Of a DNA stretch of 64,000 nt, positions 42,134 to 53,935 are shown one piece after another; positions within the stretch are counted from its first letter, which is position 1; every line of letters begins with the position of its first letter. Source of the stretch: Kuschelorhynchus macadamiae (lineage: Eukaryota; Arthropoda; Insecta; Coleoptera; Curculionidae); contig JAUTXW010005187.1 in NCBI GenBank assembly GCA_030620095.1, positions 787,501 through 851,500 on the forward strand, given 5' to 3'. The translations under genes were made by a program, and so were the position numbers. The notes under the pieces are model-generated. The model had not been told where the DNA came from. It ran no database searches and worked only from the letters and a program-made list of their open reading frames with translations.

Positions 42134-43060
42134 CATGCTGTAAATGTTTGCCCCATGGCCCCTTCTATGAATAGCCTTTATAAATAAATAATTATAACTT
42201 TTTGTTCCAGGGTCAGTTTTTATTTTATCGAATATTTTTCACACAACCTATATATAAACACTAAAAATTTTAAACTACAAAAATATGGCTTTTTTCTTTT
42301 CTTTAATTAAAAAAATATACTTTAACGAATTTAACTCTCTCTACCCCAAAGTATGAACCAACTGAAAACGTCTATAGTAACTTAGAAAACACGACCATAT
42401 TTCTCAAAATAGAGTATATTTGTCGTAGATATAGTATTAGTTACAAAACAGAGTTCATGGACCTGAAAAAGAGACCTTTACTCTTCAAAAGAATACATAT
42501 CCTGTTACCCTAGCTAGACTATAATTTCCTCAACAAGCTCCGCAGTTGTTTTCTTGTTTAATTTCCCTAAATTTTAGAAATTATAAAATAGGTTATTATT
42601 AAAATTAAATTATAGTTTAAGCCACCCCCTTAATACGTAACAGAAGAATTCCTTCTATATTTTGTTTTTTAAATTAAATCGTGATGATCGTCCATAGTTT
42701 AGGTTTTTTAACTCACCTTTATTGTATAAACTATGCGTTCAATTATTGTACAAAGAAAAAATTATTGTGCGATCAAACCTCCACCGGTTGATCTTGTTTC
42801 TCCTAGAAATAATGTTAATTGTACCTTAGTGTTTGTAACGGAAAATTGAAAGCGTCTTAGGTATAATAATAATAATAGTACGCACCGCTGAATGGTTAAT
42901 CTCTTCCGCCAAAACTAGTTATTAAAAGCAAATCTAATCTAATGCGTTGTCGATGCCAATCGTGTAAACTCGGAGCTCCTACAAATCTGTTCCCCAGACT
43001 CTTGTATTAGCATGCAGCCAGCGACGGCGTACTCCCCTCCACTAGGAAAAATTCGCGACT
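42134..43060. other. Unassigned 0.9 kb right of the gypsy element
   Basis: No gene recognised. Around 42978-43020 it contains the inverse of the 35.5-kb shared segment, followed by an abrupt junction (GTGGGGTCCAAAATACCCCG, 43069-43088) with mariner 6. Confidence 0.5.
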
Positions 43061-43089
43061 AAATAAAGCGTGGGGTCCAAAATACCCCG

Positions 43090-43790
43090 CGCGAGTAGCG
43101 AAGTGCTAAGAGTTGTGATCTGGGGCACCATCTTGCTGTAGATAAACAGCATTATACTGGCATTATATTGGGCTAATGGAATCTTTTCGAGGTAGTCTGG
43201 AATAACTTCTCTAAGGATTTCTAGGTATCTACGTGCTGTAAGATCTCCTTCAAAAATCCTATAAACTATATATCTGCCCAAAATAAAACATGACACCCCA
43301 ACTCCAAAGCGTTGTTGTTGTACCCTTTCAAACATTAAATGCTAATATTTAATATGCCAGTTGCTGGTATTGTGACAATTAAAAATTCGCGCACTTGAAA
43401 AAAGCATTCGTCTGACTAGATAAGAAGTCTGCCAAATAAATCGTTAGCATCGATTTGTTGCAAATACTACTGGTAAAAGAGTGCCCGACGCTTGGCATCA
43501 CCAGGAATCAAATATTGCACTATATTAAATTTGTATGGATGATATTTATTTTTCTTCAAGATTCTCTGACCGTCAGTTTGTGGCACACCAATTTCTTTCT
43601 CAATTTTTCTACATGAGGACGAAGGTGTTGCTTCTCTATGTCCGAAAACATCTATCTCTTTTCTTTCCCAGTTCTCTTTGTTGTATGTTTTGGGTGAACA
43701 AATGATCCGCGCTCAACCAAAGTTGCTTTTAAACGAGCAAATCTCAAAAAACGGTTGCCTTCTCTCTGGATATCAAAATTAAATTTCTAT
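43090..43790 (-). pseudogene. Mariner 6: DD41D transposase remnant
   Basis: Minus-strand remnant without recognisable TIRs. From right to left: KEIGVPQTDGQRILKK, NKYHPYKFNIVQYL, GDAKRRALL, then FGVGVSCFILGRYIVYRIFEG and RRYLEILREVIPDYL, ending near 43095 before the third catalytic Asp. It is closest to mariners 5 and 7 in this window by shared residues. Multiple stops and frameshifts. Confidence 0.82.
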
Positions 43791-44119
43791 TGATGTTATT
43801 CCGTGAAACAATTCTTGTTTTCTGATAAACTTAAAGGTAAATTGCAAATGGAGCGCATCCGTTCTGTTCTCGCTTGATTGGCCTTGGTACCACAATTCCC
43901 ATGTCTTCTTGGTACCTTCAAATATCGTCAGCGACCACGAGTTTTCTGACCTAGTTATACTGGCGATAAAGTACCGTTTCCTTTTTTTTCAGGTTACCAT
44001 AGGTTTCTAATACGAAATACTTTCCGTCGAAAATCTTCGAGTGTCATATTAGGCATATTTTTTTTCGTGTAAATTATATAAATGTTTACAACACATCCCA
44101 CAAAATAAAAAAAAATTAT

Positions 44120-45042
44120 ATGTCATATGATTTTTTTTTGGTCAGGCTTATCGACCGCATTCAGTTAGTATAACAGGTTATGGAATTACTTCTCTGGAAC
44201 CATTTTTCTTCCTTCTTTTGACGGTGGTAGTTTCAAGGGGATCATACCAATTTGATACTAAGTAAACTTCCCTGTTGTTTTTCTATGTTACAGCCCTTAA
44301 TCTTGTATTGTTCACAAAATATTCATAATCACCTCTTTTCATCTTTTTCTTGTCATTTTCAAAAGATGGCAGATCCTTTCTATTTTTATTAATGGTGGCA
44401 CAACTATGAATACTGTAAGAAATTATCAAAAAACATTGGTTCTTATTTTCGAGTCTTTGAGTAAGTTCCGTAACAACACAATGTCCTAATCCATTTTCAA
44501 TATTATCACTTTTTTTACCTGTATAGATTTCCTTGAAATTCTACAAATATCCAGATTGTTGTGACAAGCACCACACTTTGTACCCACTTTTGATAGGCTT
44601 TGGCTTAAGGCTACTTCTCCCCTTAAATCTTATCATGGATTCGTCTATAGCACCATACTCCGACATATTAAAATATTATAAATTATTAAATATTAAAATA
44701 GGAATTATTTTGGAGTGTTTCCGAAAGAAGTCGTACTTTGTAAAGCCGATCATTTCCCGGATCTTCTTTTTTGGGCATAAACTCATTGTGTTGTAGTTTT
44801 ATGAAGTAAGGTAACTCGCCGCAATCAACAAACGGAGGTTTATCAACAAAGAACCTCTTGTTCCGTATTATTTTATGTACCTTAGACCATAGCTTCTTTT
44901 TTTCCGTTTTGTTCTGTTTTATCCATCGAGCTATTTTAGCGAGTGGTATTTCAGACTCCGACAATTCAGATTCTGTCAATTCAAATTCCAACTCTTCTTC
45001 CGGTATAGTTACATCCTGGATATCTTCACACACCGTGCACAT
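44120..45042 (-). pseudogene. piggyBac-like transposase 2, degraded
   Basis: The open N-terminal part (45042-44686) is acidic (EEELEFELTESELSESEI) and basic further on. After frame breaks come IDESMIRFKGRSSLKP (about 44640-44600), IKSGYKVWCLSQQSG, then NIENGLGHCVVTELTQRLEN, KKMKRGDYEYFVNN, REVYLVSNWYDP and a last recognisable CPVILTE-like block near 44170. These are the central and late blocks of DDE_Tnp_1_7. The middle catalytic region is partly missing. It is not a close copy of piggyBac 1. Confidence 0.82.
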
Positions 45043-45069
45043 GGTGATGCATAAAGGACACTTGGTTTG

Positions 45070-45640
45070 ATCTAGGTGGAGGGTATTGTTAATGTATAAT
45101 TTCTAGCATAAAAATGATATAAGGCTTGTTGAGAACCCAATGTCAGTTAGACGAACATTAGAAAATAGAAACATGCAATCTGTGCTACGATATTTGTTAT
45201 TGTCAACAAAGAGCGCCTAAAAACCACAGATAGTATGGCATTTATACTAGAATACAAAAAACTGGCATGGTTTGGTGGTCAAACGGTGTACCACTGTGCC
45301 AGAAAGAGTTAAAAAGATGTCTTACAGTCCGGAATTTTCTTACATCCGTGCCATAGTTTGTACGTAAAATTACTTCTACGTGTCTTTGCTATTCCAACAT
45401 TGTCTTAAATACTAGCACAGACCATTGTAATATTATTCATTTGCACAAGATCACAGAAATGAGCATTTAGTTGATGTTTGTCATTTAGAAGCAAGCTAAA
45501 CATATCTCCTGCCTCGCTTCATCAGGGATCACTTGAAAACATTTAAACTTTTTGCACTTGAAACAAAAATGTAACCTTGTTTAATTTTTCTCACTCATTC
45601 AATGCTGGAAAATATAACTGGTTACTAGGACACATGGCAG
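45070..45640. other. Unassigned 0.6 kb
   Basis: No recognisable coding sequence or repeat. It may include 5' non-coding sequence of piggyBac 2. Confidence 0.4.
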
Positions 45641-46099
45641 TCTTTACTATAACCCTGCAGGGGGGAAGAGCAGTACTGAACTGTTCTTCTGGGTGAGTCA
45701 CATCACCCGGGGACTCAGTATTGAGGTATCAATACCCCAAACTTGGAAAAGCGTCTGTCCTCATAGTGGGCGGCTCCCTCGACAGCGTCTGTTCCCACAC
45801 TGGGCGGCTGATTTAATCCTGGCAGTAGGTCCAAAATGCAAAAAACTCTAAACGCAATGTCAGTTCCCCGTACAGCCTTGGATATTGGGTTGTCCCTCCC
45901 CCGATTTAGGCAGAGGATCGGGTGATGCCATGAGGAGCGAATGGCGCTTCCAGCCGGAATGATACCTATTCGAAAAATTGTTCAAATAAGTCCAAATTCG
46001 AATTTCCTCCTCTTGAGGAAACAGTATATAAGAAAAGACCAAAAACATCTTCTCCTCATCTATTCTTTGAAAGTTTCAGTTACACTAAATATTTCATTA

Positions 46100-46380
46100 T
46101 TAAAAAAACAGAAGGAAGTTTTACTGATATGAGTCCTTTTATACTTCATAAACAGATAACAAAAGTTATAGGATACGATAATGATATAAAACGCCTAAGA
46201 AATGGTACATTATTTATTAAAGCTTGCAACTTTGAATCTTCAAAAAAAAATAGAATGTATAACTCATATAGATAATTATGAAGTAATAGTAGAACCTCAC
46301 AAATCTCTTAATCATACTAAGGGCATTATATTTAATATGTTAATTTAAAATTAACATTTTACATCTCAACTTCCTCCCCC
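46100..46380 (+). pseudogene. I-group LINE ORF1 remnant
   Basis: In shifting frames: FILHKQITKVIGYDNDIKRL, RNGTLFIKACNFES and VIVEPHKSLNHTKGIIF, a pattern typical of the ORF1 RNA-recognition-like domain of Jockey/I elements. The cysteine knuckles normally downstream and the start of ORF2 are missing, so an internal deletion joins ORF1 to mid-endonuclease near 46380. Confidence 0.65.
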
Positions 46381-46383
46381 TTT

Positions 46384-48361
46384 CTTTCTAGGTGGAGACT
46401 TCAACTTTTATAACACAATATGGGGATCTCAAAATACAAATAGTAGGGGGGAAATAATAGAAGATCTTTCCTTAAAGTTTAACCTCCACATACTCAATAA
46501 TGGGGCACCCACTTTTATTAGCTCAGCATCAGGTAGCCTCTCCGCTATTGATCTAACTCTATGTAGCAGTTCTCTCGTAAGTCACTATCAATGGGAAATC
46601 AACGAAGACACCCATAGCAGTGATCACTATCCAATTTCAACCAGACCTTTAATTTGGTCTGCAAATAATCTACAAAAAAAAGTCTTCAACCTAGCTAAAG
46701 CAGACTGTGAAAACTGCAAAAATATTTTTAAATGTCAGCCTAATCCGAAAAATAAAGATTTCTTCACGTCGTTTATAAACAGTATCAATTAATAAGCCAA
46801 TCTTAGTATTCCTATTAACACAATTAATCAAAACAAGCCTCCAGTGCTTTGGTGGTGAGAAGAATGCAAAATAGCAATAAGAGAAAGAAAAAGTGCTTTA
46901 AATAAATTTAAACATTCTCCTTCTTCTGAAAACTTCATTCGATTCAAAAAATCAAGAGCCAAAGCTAAAAGAATGATCAAACAAGCAAAAAGAATATCTT
47001 GGAAGAAATATATTTCATCTGTCTCCGCTTCTGCATCTAGTAAAGAAATATGGTCGAAAATCAACAGATTAAAGGAAAGACCTTCTAATAGCATTAATGG
47101 AATAATCCAAAATAATACATGGATTAACGAACCAAAAGAAATAGCCAATATTTTTGCAAATCACTACAAAAATGTTTACGCCACTAATAATTTTGATCCG
47201 TCTTTCATCCCAATAAAAAATAATGCGGAAAAAAAATCAATTTTAAAAGTGATATAAATTTCTCATATAACTTTCCAATAACGTTAAAAGACGATATATT
47301 AATGCCCATGATTTCTAATCTCCCTAAGACAGCACTTCTTCAACTTCTTGAGTATTACAATAAAATTTGACGTGAAAAATCTTATCCTCGATCATGGGGT
47401 CATTCAATTCCCATCCCCATTACCAAACCTGGTAAACCTCATTCCCTTCTTGGCAGCTATCGCTCTATTGCTCTCACTAATCATCTTGGCAAAGTTCTAG
47501 AAAGAATAATAAACTATCGACTTATCTGGTATTTGGAAAAGCACAAAACTTATTGATCCGAACCAATATGGTTTCCGAAGAGGATTATCCACGATCGATC
47601 ATTTACAAGGGCTATACATAGACATCCATAAATTTTTTATCAAAAACAATCACTTGATAGCGGCATTTCTTGATTTAGTCCGAGCATTTGACACTACTGG
47701 GAGATTTGATATACTAAAAACCTTACACTCATGGAGAATACGAGGAAGTCTTCCTCATTTTATACAGAACTTTCTAGCAAAAAGAACCTTCCAAGTCAGA
47801 ATTTATAAATCAATATCAGACCCTAAAGTACAAGAAAATGGCATTCCACAAGGCTCAGTCTTAAGGCCGTCTCTATTCATAATAGCGATAAACAGTACAA
47901 GAAAATTTATCCCTCCACTTGTTCGATATCGAATCTATGCTGATGATATAGTCATATACTGAAACATACAAAGGAGTATGGTCTCTCTTACTCAATGGAC
48001 CAGTAAACATGGCTTCTCTTTTTCTCCCAATAAATCCTCAATTACTCATTTTTGCAGGAAAAGACTATGCCATTATATAAGCAACATAACTTTGAATGGT
48101 ATTCACATTCAAGAATCTCCCTATCACAAATTCCTCGGTATCTGGCTTGATGGTAAACTAAATTGCAGTGAACATTTCAAATACATCAAAACCAAATGCT
48201 TAAATGACATAAATCTTTTACAGATGCTGTCTAACTCCAATTGGGGTGGCGACTATAAATGCCTACTTAAAATATATAATTCAATAATTAAATTAAAGAT
48301 AGACTATGGTAGTTCTATTTATGCCTCAGCAAGAATTTCATACATTAAAATTTTAGAACCC
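46384..48361 (+). pseudogene. I-group LINE ORF2: endonuclease remainder and reverse transcriptase
   Basis: Endonuclease blocks GGDFNFYNTIWGS, SAIDLTLCSS and SDHYPISTR (46390-46640), then a linker (46900-47260, KEIANIFANHYKNVY) and RT: SYRSIALTNHLGKVLERI (47460), NQYGFRRGLSTIDHL (47565), FLDLVRAFDTT (47665), ENGIPQGSVLRPSLF (47835) and RIYADDIVIY (47935), followed by HKFLGIWLDGKLN. The YADD box is intact. Stops occur near 46795, 47258, 47370 and 47962. Confidence 0.85.
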
Positions 48362-50949
48362 TGTAACAGTTTAATTTTGTTATAAGTGCATTTCATTGTA
48401 TGATTAATTTAATATTAAAATCTATTACTTTAGTATTAAGTTTAGTGATTAATATGTACGCCTTGTTGGTTTGATTTACTTAGATATTAGTAGTTTTCTT
48501 ATTAGAAGCGGTTACATTGTTCATATTTAAGCGAAATATAAACTCAACACCTTTTGCAGCAAATTTCGGTACACACAGTGTCGCCTCTCGATAAGTAGTT
48601 AATTTTGTACATATATCTGAACTCAAGATACAAAGGAATAATTTTCAGTAAGTGGTATAAGTTTAGCGTTCGTTCATAGATGTCGCCAAAAAAAAATCAG
48701 TTCAAATATAATTGTTGGATTTATTTAATTTTGCCGAATTTAATAATTATATACTGTATAAGAAAAACTTCAAATAGCACTTTAGACAAACTATTTATTT
48801 CCCATATATTTTACAGAGTAGATATAAATTAAATTTAATTAATTTTGAAAACCTGTTTTCGAGTCCTTTATACAAGTCTTGGGATTTTCGTTTTCTTTGG
48901 CTAGATATGCTGCATTTTTAGATTCGAGCGTGTATTTTGTATAACTCTTCTGTCGCTGTAAAAAAAAAAACCAAATCATTCGTACCCCAATAAATTCTTT
49001 GATATAAAGTCGATATTATGTATTAATATTGAACTGTAAATACTTGTATAAAGAAAAGGTTGCCTTGATAAATATTTCTTTTCAGATATACATAGGATTA
49101 TTTTTAGACTATAGATACTATATATACACCACGTCATATTTTCTCTTAAATCTACATTTTATTATTCGTGTTCTTTTTTGCTGTGAATATGTAACATATA
49201 GTTAGACATAAATAAACCAAAGGTATTTCTCGATTCAATAATATTCTTACCTTTTTTTTTCCTGAGACTATATAAACTACAGCCTTCTTATAATTTCTAT
49301 CAATGTTTGATGTTCCGAAATTCAGATCGACTTTTGTTTTGTCCATAGTTGCATAATTACTTGGAGCCTATTATAAACTGAAATTTCGTTACGTCTGCGT
49401 CTGATGCATTTCCTAAAATAAATAGTTAATAATTGTGTGAATAAATTCCTGTTTTATGGTTAAATAATGTGTTTATACAGTTGGGAAAATTCTATTAAAT
49501 TAAACTCAACTTACGTTTCATTTTTATGGCATTTAACTACTCCTGCATTAGCACATCATTTTTTTTTGACTCTTTGGTACTTTACTCCGGACTAATATTT
49601 GACTTTTCTGAGTGGTCCTTTTCCATTAGTACTAGAGTAATTAATTAAATATTATTTGTTTATTTACGTTTCCATTTCGCCTAGGCGTTGCTTTTAAATT
49701 TCAGGTTAGTTGTTTCTGTCAATGTTATTATTGCGTCGTCTCGGAACTTTTCGGATCTATTCGGCTAAGACTTCCATATTAAGTTATTCTCGAAACCCTC
49801 CCTCCGGTACTTCCTCATATCAAGAGCGCAGGCATCTTTTTCGCTGTTGCCAAGTGTATTCCTGCATTATTTCCTGTATCTTTCTCAACCAATGGAGAGT
49901 CGTTTTTCTTGTCTAACATGTTAATCATATCCTTGTTTTATTCCGTCTATGTGCTGTTTTGGCAAGGTTGTTAGCACTTGACATATTCTAGCCAATGGTA
50001 TTCCGCCACCTTAGTTAACCAAAGTTCTAGACGGAAAGGAAGCTGGGGGAACACATTTTTCACTTTTCTGGTCACCTGCAGATAAACCACAGGTCTTCAG
50101 CGCGGGTCTGAGGAAATAATCCAGGAAAATCTTGGAAATCCGTTAGCGGGATTTTTCCTCAACACCGCAATTGTTTTTCGGGCACATTATAGTTTGCAGT
50201 GTGAGTGTTATTTTTCGTGCTAGAAAATCTCTCTAAGAGAGGATTTGACCTGAAGATTGGACCAGACCGCCATTTTCCATGCCCTTGTACTTGGCACGTG
50301 AAACCAACTTTTGACTAGAACTGAGTGACCCTATTGGATAGGGTTCAAGTCAGGGGCCAACTGTTAGTCACGGTCCTAATTTCAAGTCAGGGGCCAACTG
50401 TTAGTCACAGACAATTTCAAGCCACAAACTTAACTTCAAGACTCGGGACTAATCCCATGTCACGGGCCTAGTTTGAAGTTAGGAGCGCTAGGTGCTGCTG
50501 GATTTGGTGACACTTATTGTTTACCTTTTTCTTTATGCCGTAACTGTTAACATACTTATTGTTTATATTTTTTTTTCTTTTATACAGTAACAGATAAACA
50601 GATTTTTTTTTCTTAACTTCATTTGTGTGTTTTATTTAGCTCACTCTTTTTCTTTTAAAGTATCAAGAGGAAGCAAGTGCCGCGAAGATCAAGGGGCTTT
50701 CCAATTTAAGCCGTTATAAATTGGTGGCGCTCATTTCTTTTTTTTCGTTTAAGATTTCTTAAGTTTTCCCACGCCCTACTCTCCGGGTTAATTGAGCTAG
50801 GGCATCTACATTGCACGCTCTGTTGACCACGAGCTGTAATCTTGATACCATTTTGTGATCGAAATAATTTAAAATTAAACAGTAATAATAATTATTAAAT
50901 AAGAGCGTAGCAATCTTGCATCTTGGTTTTGAGAAAATCCAGGGTTACA
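48362..50949. mobile_element. Unidentified 2.6-kb insertion with TGTAAC/GTTACA ends
   Basis: The LINE frame is broken exactly by this segment, which starts TGTAACAG and ends GGGTTACA; CCC follows LINE sequence on the left and precedes it on the right. No coding frame of note. A direct repeat lies at 50344-50408, and AAATTGGTGGCGCTC near 50718 resembles an LTR end followed by a primer-binding site. It may be an LTR-element remnant or a long non-autonomous element; I cannot decide. Confidence 0.55.
50344..50408 (+). repeat. Direct repeat of 28 bp, 37-bp period
   Basis: TTCAAGTCAGGGGCCAACTG plus TTAGTCAC occurs at 50344-50371 and again at 50381-50408, identical. Shorter related pieces (TTCAAG...CACGGGCC) follow up to about 50470. 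Confidence 0.9.
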
Positions 50950-50952
50950 CCC

Positions 50953-52055
50953 ATTCAAAATAAATGTCTTAGACTTGCAACTAGAACTTTCCCTACCAGT
51001 CCTATTGCCAGTCTAAACTGCTTAACAGGTACTCCCCCTCTATATCTAAGACGCTTATATCTATTACTAAAATACGCTGCTAAACTTTGGTGTAACCCTA
51101 ATTCTCCTCCATATAATCAGTTTTTTCACCCCTCAATTCTTGAGGAATCGTATATCCGTAGAAATCAAACTATCCCACCCAATATTCAATTCCGAAAACT
51201 ATCCAGATTATATAACACAACTTCCTCTAAAAATGTCCAGTCCCAATTAATTAAACAATATTATTAATAATAAATACCGAGACTTCGATATTTTTTATAC
51301 TGATGGTTCTAAAACTAATAACAAAACAAGTGCAGCTTTTTATTCTTGTAATTTCTCAAAGCAATGTAACCTTAATCCTAATAATAGCATACTTACTGCA
51401 GAACTTCACGCTATTAAAGAAGCCATCTTACATATCGCAAACTCTTCGATAGATAAATATTTTATAGCATCTGATTCTAGGAGCGCACTTCTTTCACTCA
51501 ATAAATATCATCATGATCACCTTTCAGTTCCAAACATTTCAAGTCAATTAGCTAAATGTCACCGAAGAGGACACATCATGTTTTATTTGGATTCTTAGTC
51601 ACATAGGAATAAAAGGAAACGAAATAGCGGACATTATGGCAAAATCAGCCATAAGAATCTGTTCATTAACTCCATACATCTTGTATTATAAAGATCTTAT
51701 ACCACCAATTAAAAATAAAATTAGAGATCTATTCCAACTAGAATGGGACCTAAATGAAAGCAACAATAAACTTCAAGAAATTATTCCCACTATCCCCTTT
51801 TCTTATCTAAAAGCTAATTTTAATAGAAAAGATCAATCAGTAATCTTTAGAATATTAATAGGCCACTCAAACATTTCCCATTCATTTATTCTAAAGAAAG
51901 AAAACTTCTCTATTTGTCATCTATGTAACAATAATATTATGTCTATCAAACATATATTCCTACAATGCAGTTTCCTAACAGCCCTAAAAATAAAATATAA
52001 TATATCAGATAATACAAATTTACCTGATATTCTCGAACCCAATACAAAAACATAA
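50953..52055 (+). pseudogene. I-group LINE ORF2: C-terminal part with RNase H
   Basis: IQNKCLRLATRTFPTSP and a linker (to 51267) are followed by RNase H: FYTDGSKTNN (51295), ILTAELHAIKEAI (51390), IASDSRSALLSL (51470) and, after a frameshift, HIGIKGNEIADIMAKSA (51600-51650), covering the D, E, D, D catalytic set. The C terminus (51636-52055) has CHLCNNNIMSIKHIFLQC, a CCHC-like motif common in I elements. Frameshifts at about 51270 and 51590. Confidence 0.85.
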
Positions 52056-52209
52056 ATATAATACTTCAATTCCTAAAGGAAGCTAACTTATATAGCAAAA
52101 TATAAAGATACAATTTCATGAACAGGACGCTAAATGGTCATTAGATACCGATGCGCCCACAATAAACCCTAAATTCGCTCTCTCTCTCTCTCTTTACTAT
52201 AATTTGCAT

Positions 52210-53220
52210 TAAAATGAGTAACAAAAATGTCTAAACCAAACATAATTGAAATATATTTTGTTAATAAAAATACCTGCAATTTTCTCCTATCAGCTCCTTA
52301 TGGACTTACTTCCCTTTGTGTTTTGGAAAACATAATACTTTCTCAGAACGACACCCTGACTCAAACATAGATGCAAACTGTATTAATGAAAGCTTTTTAA
52401 AATACAAACAAGCTTTTACCCGATGTAACCCGAATTAATTAACAATAATACTCCTAATATCACTAGCCAAAAATTCATTATGGATTATTTTTTTATTTTA
52501 AATTCAGAAGGCATCGATCATATAATTGTTTACAGATTGGACACGTTTTCTTCAAACAAAGTACGCCTTAAGCACACTAATAAACAACCCGTGGATGGTC
52601 ATTAAATGTATCTTATTTAATCTGATAATAGCAGCCGAGATTCGTTGCAGTAATTCTGCTCCAGATACGTGCACCTTTTTCACTGATTTTAAGAGAAACT
52701 TGATACTTTGCCAAAGTAGACGCTTTATATCCCTTAAGGGATAATGATCTTTTTCTAGAGTTTGCGGCAAAGAACGAATAATGTATCTGAATATTTAAAC
52801 TTCTTCGTAATTCCCGCTAGTTTAAAAGTAGTTTGAAATAATAAATAACACTAAGTAGTTAAAGAAGTCTGGGGCAGAGTGAGATAGTCGAACACACCTT
52901 GTGTTCTAAGAAATTGCACATAAAATTTTCATGAGGTTTCGACATTTTCAGCCTGGTAATATATTGCACAAGTAATGGTTTAAGTTTACCATTTTGTCTA
53001 GTTTCTATTTTGATGATGACTGTACTATACTCTGTGATAGAACCGATAGAGTTCCTTGTAAAAATCAGATATATAAAGAAATTTTGTTCACTAATAAACG
53101 ATAGATGCACATCATGTGTAAAGGAAATACGGCATTGCAAAGTGTATACAGGGAGGTCGAGAATAAATGCGCCTACAAGCAATCCTATATTCACCTTGTC
53201 AAAATAATGATATTGAGCCA
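52210..53220. other. Unassigned 1 kb
   Basis: Short unrecognised frames on both strands; no structural RNA or repeat seen. Confidence 0.45.
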
Positions 53221-53229
53221 AATATGCCT

Positions 53230-53935
53230 TAGTAACATGTCGCAAAAGCAAATTTACCAAATTTTGTAGAAAAATTGAGAAGGAAACTGCTGTGCCAAAA
53301 ACTGATGGTCAGAGGATCTTGAAGAAATATAAATATCATTCATAGAAATTTAATATAGTGCAACATTCGCATCCTGGCGATGCCGAGCGTCGGGCACTGT
53401 TTTGCCAGTGGTATTTACAACAAATCGATGTTAACAATTTATTTGGCAGACTTGTTATCTTGGAACTGGCATAGTGAAAATTAGCATTTAATGTTTGGAA
53501 GGGCAAAACAAGGACGATTTGGAGTTCGGGTGTCATATTTTATTTTGGGCAGACATATAGTTTATAGGATTTTTGAAGGAGGTCTTACAGCTGGTAGATA
53601 CCTAGAAGTCCTTGAGGAAGTTATTCCAGAACTGCTCGAAAATATTCCAATAGCCCAATATAATGCTGTTTACCTACAGCGGGATGGTGCCCCAAGTCAC
53701 AACTCTAGGCTCTTAAGGGAATTTCTTGATAATAACTTTCCTCAAAGATGGATAGGTACCAACGGTCCTGTTAGATGGCCTGCACGATGTCCAGATCTCT
53801 CAATTTTAGATTTTTTTTATGGGGCTATATACAAAATGAAGAATATAAATCACGATATGACGGCATGAGAGAACTCAGAGAGGCAATTCATTTAGCCTTT
53901 CGAAATCTGCAAATGAGACCAATGGTTATTTTTGA
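53230..53935 (+). pseudogene. Mariner 7: DD41D transposase remnant interrupted by hAT 2
   Basis: Plus-strand fragments: KIEKETAVPKTDGQRILKK, VQHSHPGDAERR, FCQWYLQQIDVN, a deletion that removes the first catalytic Asp block, then RFGVRVSYFILGRHIVYRI, YLQRDGAPSHNSRLL, RWPARCPDLSILDFF and REAIHLAFRNLQ. The sequence passes directly into hAT 2 at 53936, so the mariner's right part was cut off by that insertion or a linked deletion. Confidence 0.85.

Larger units (their letters stand above)
45640..52200 (+). mobile_element. I-group LINE with RNase H, decayed, split by a 2.6-kb insert
   Basis: A likely GC-richer 5' UTR (45650-45960, CTGCAGGGGGGAAGAGCAG) is followed by an ORF1 remnant, an ORF2 APE endonuclease and RT (46390-48361), a 2.6-kb insertion (48362-50949), and the ORF2 remainder with RNase H and a C-terminal cysteine motif (50953-52055). 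The frame broken by the insert reads ILEP before and IQNKCLRLATR after. A CT-rich run at about 52178 may be the tail. RNase H in ORF2 points to the I group rather than Jockey proper. Confidence 0.82.
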
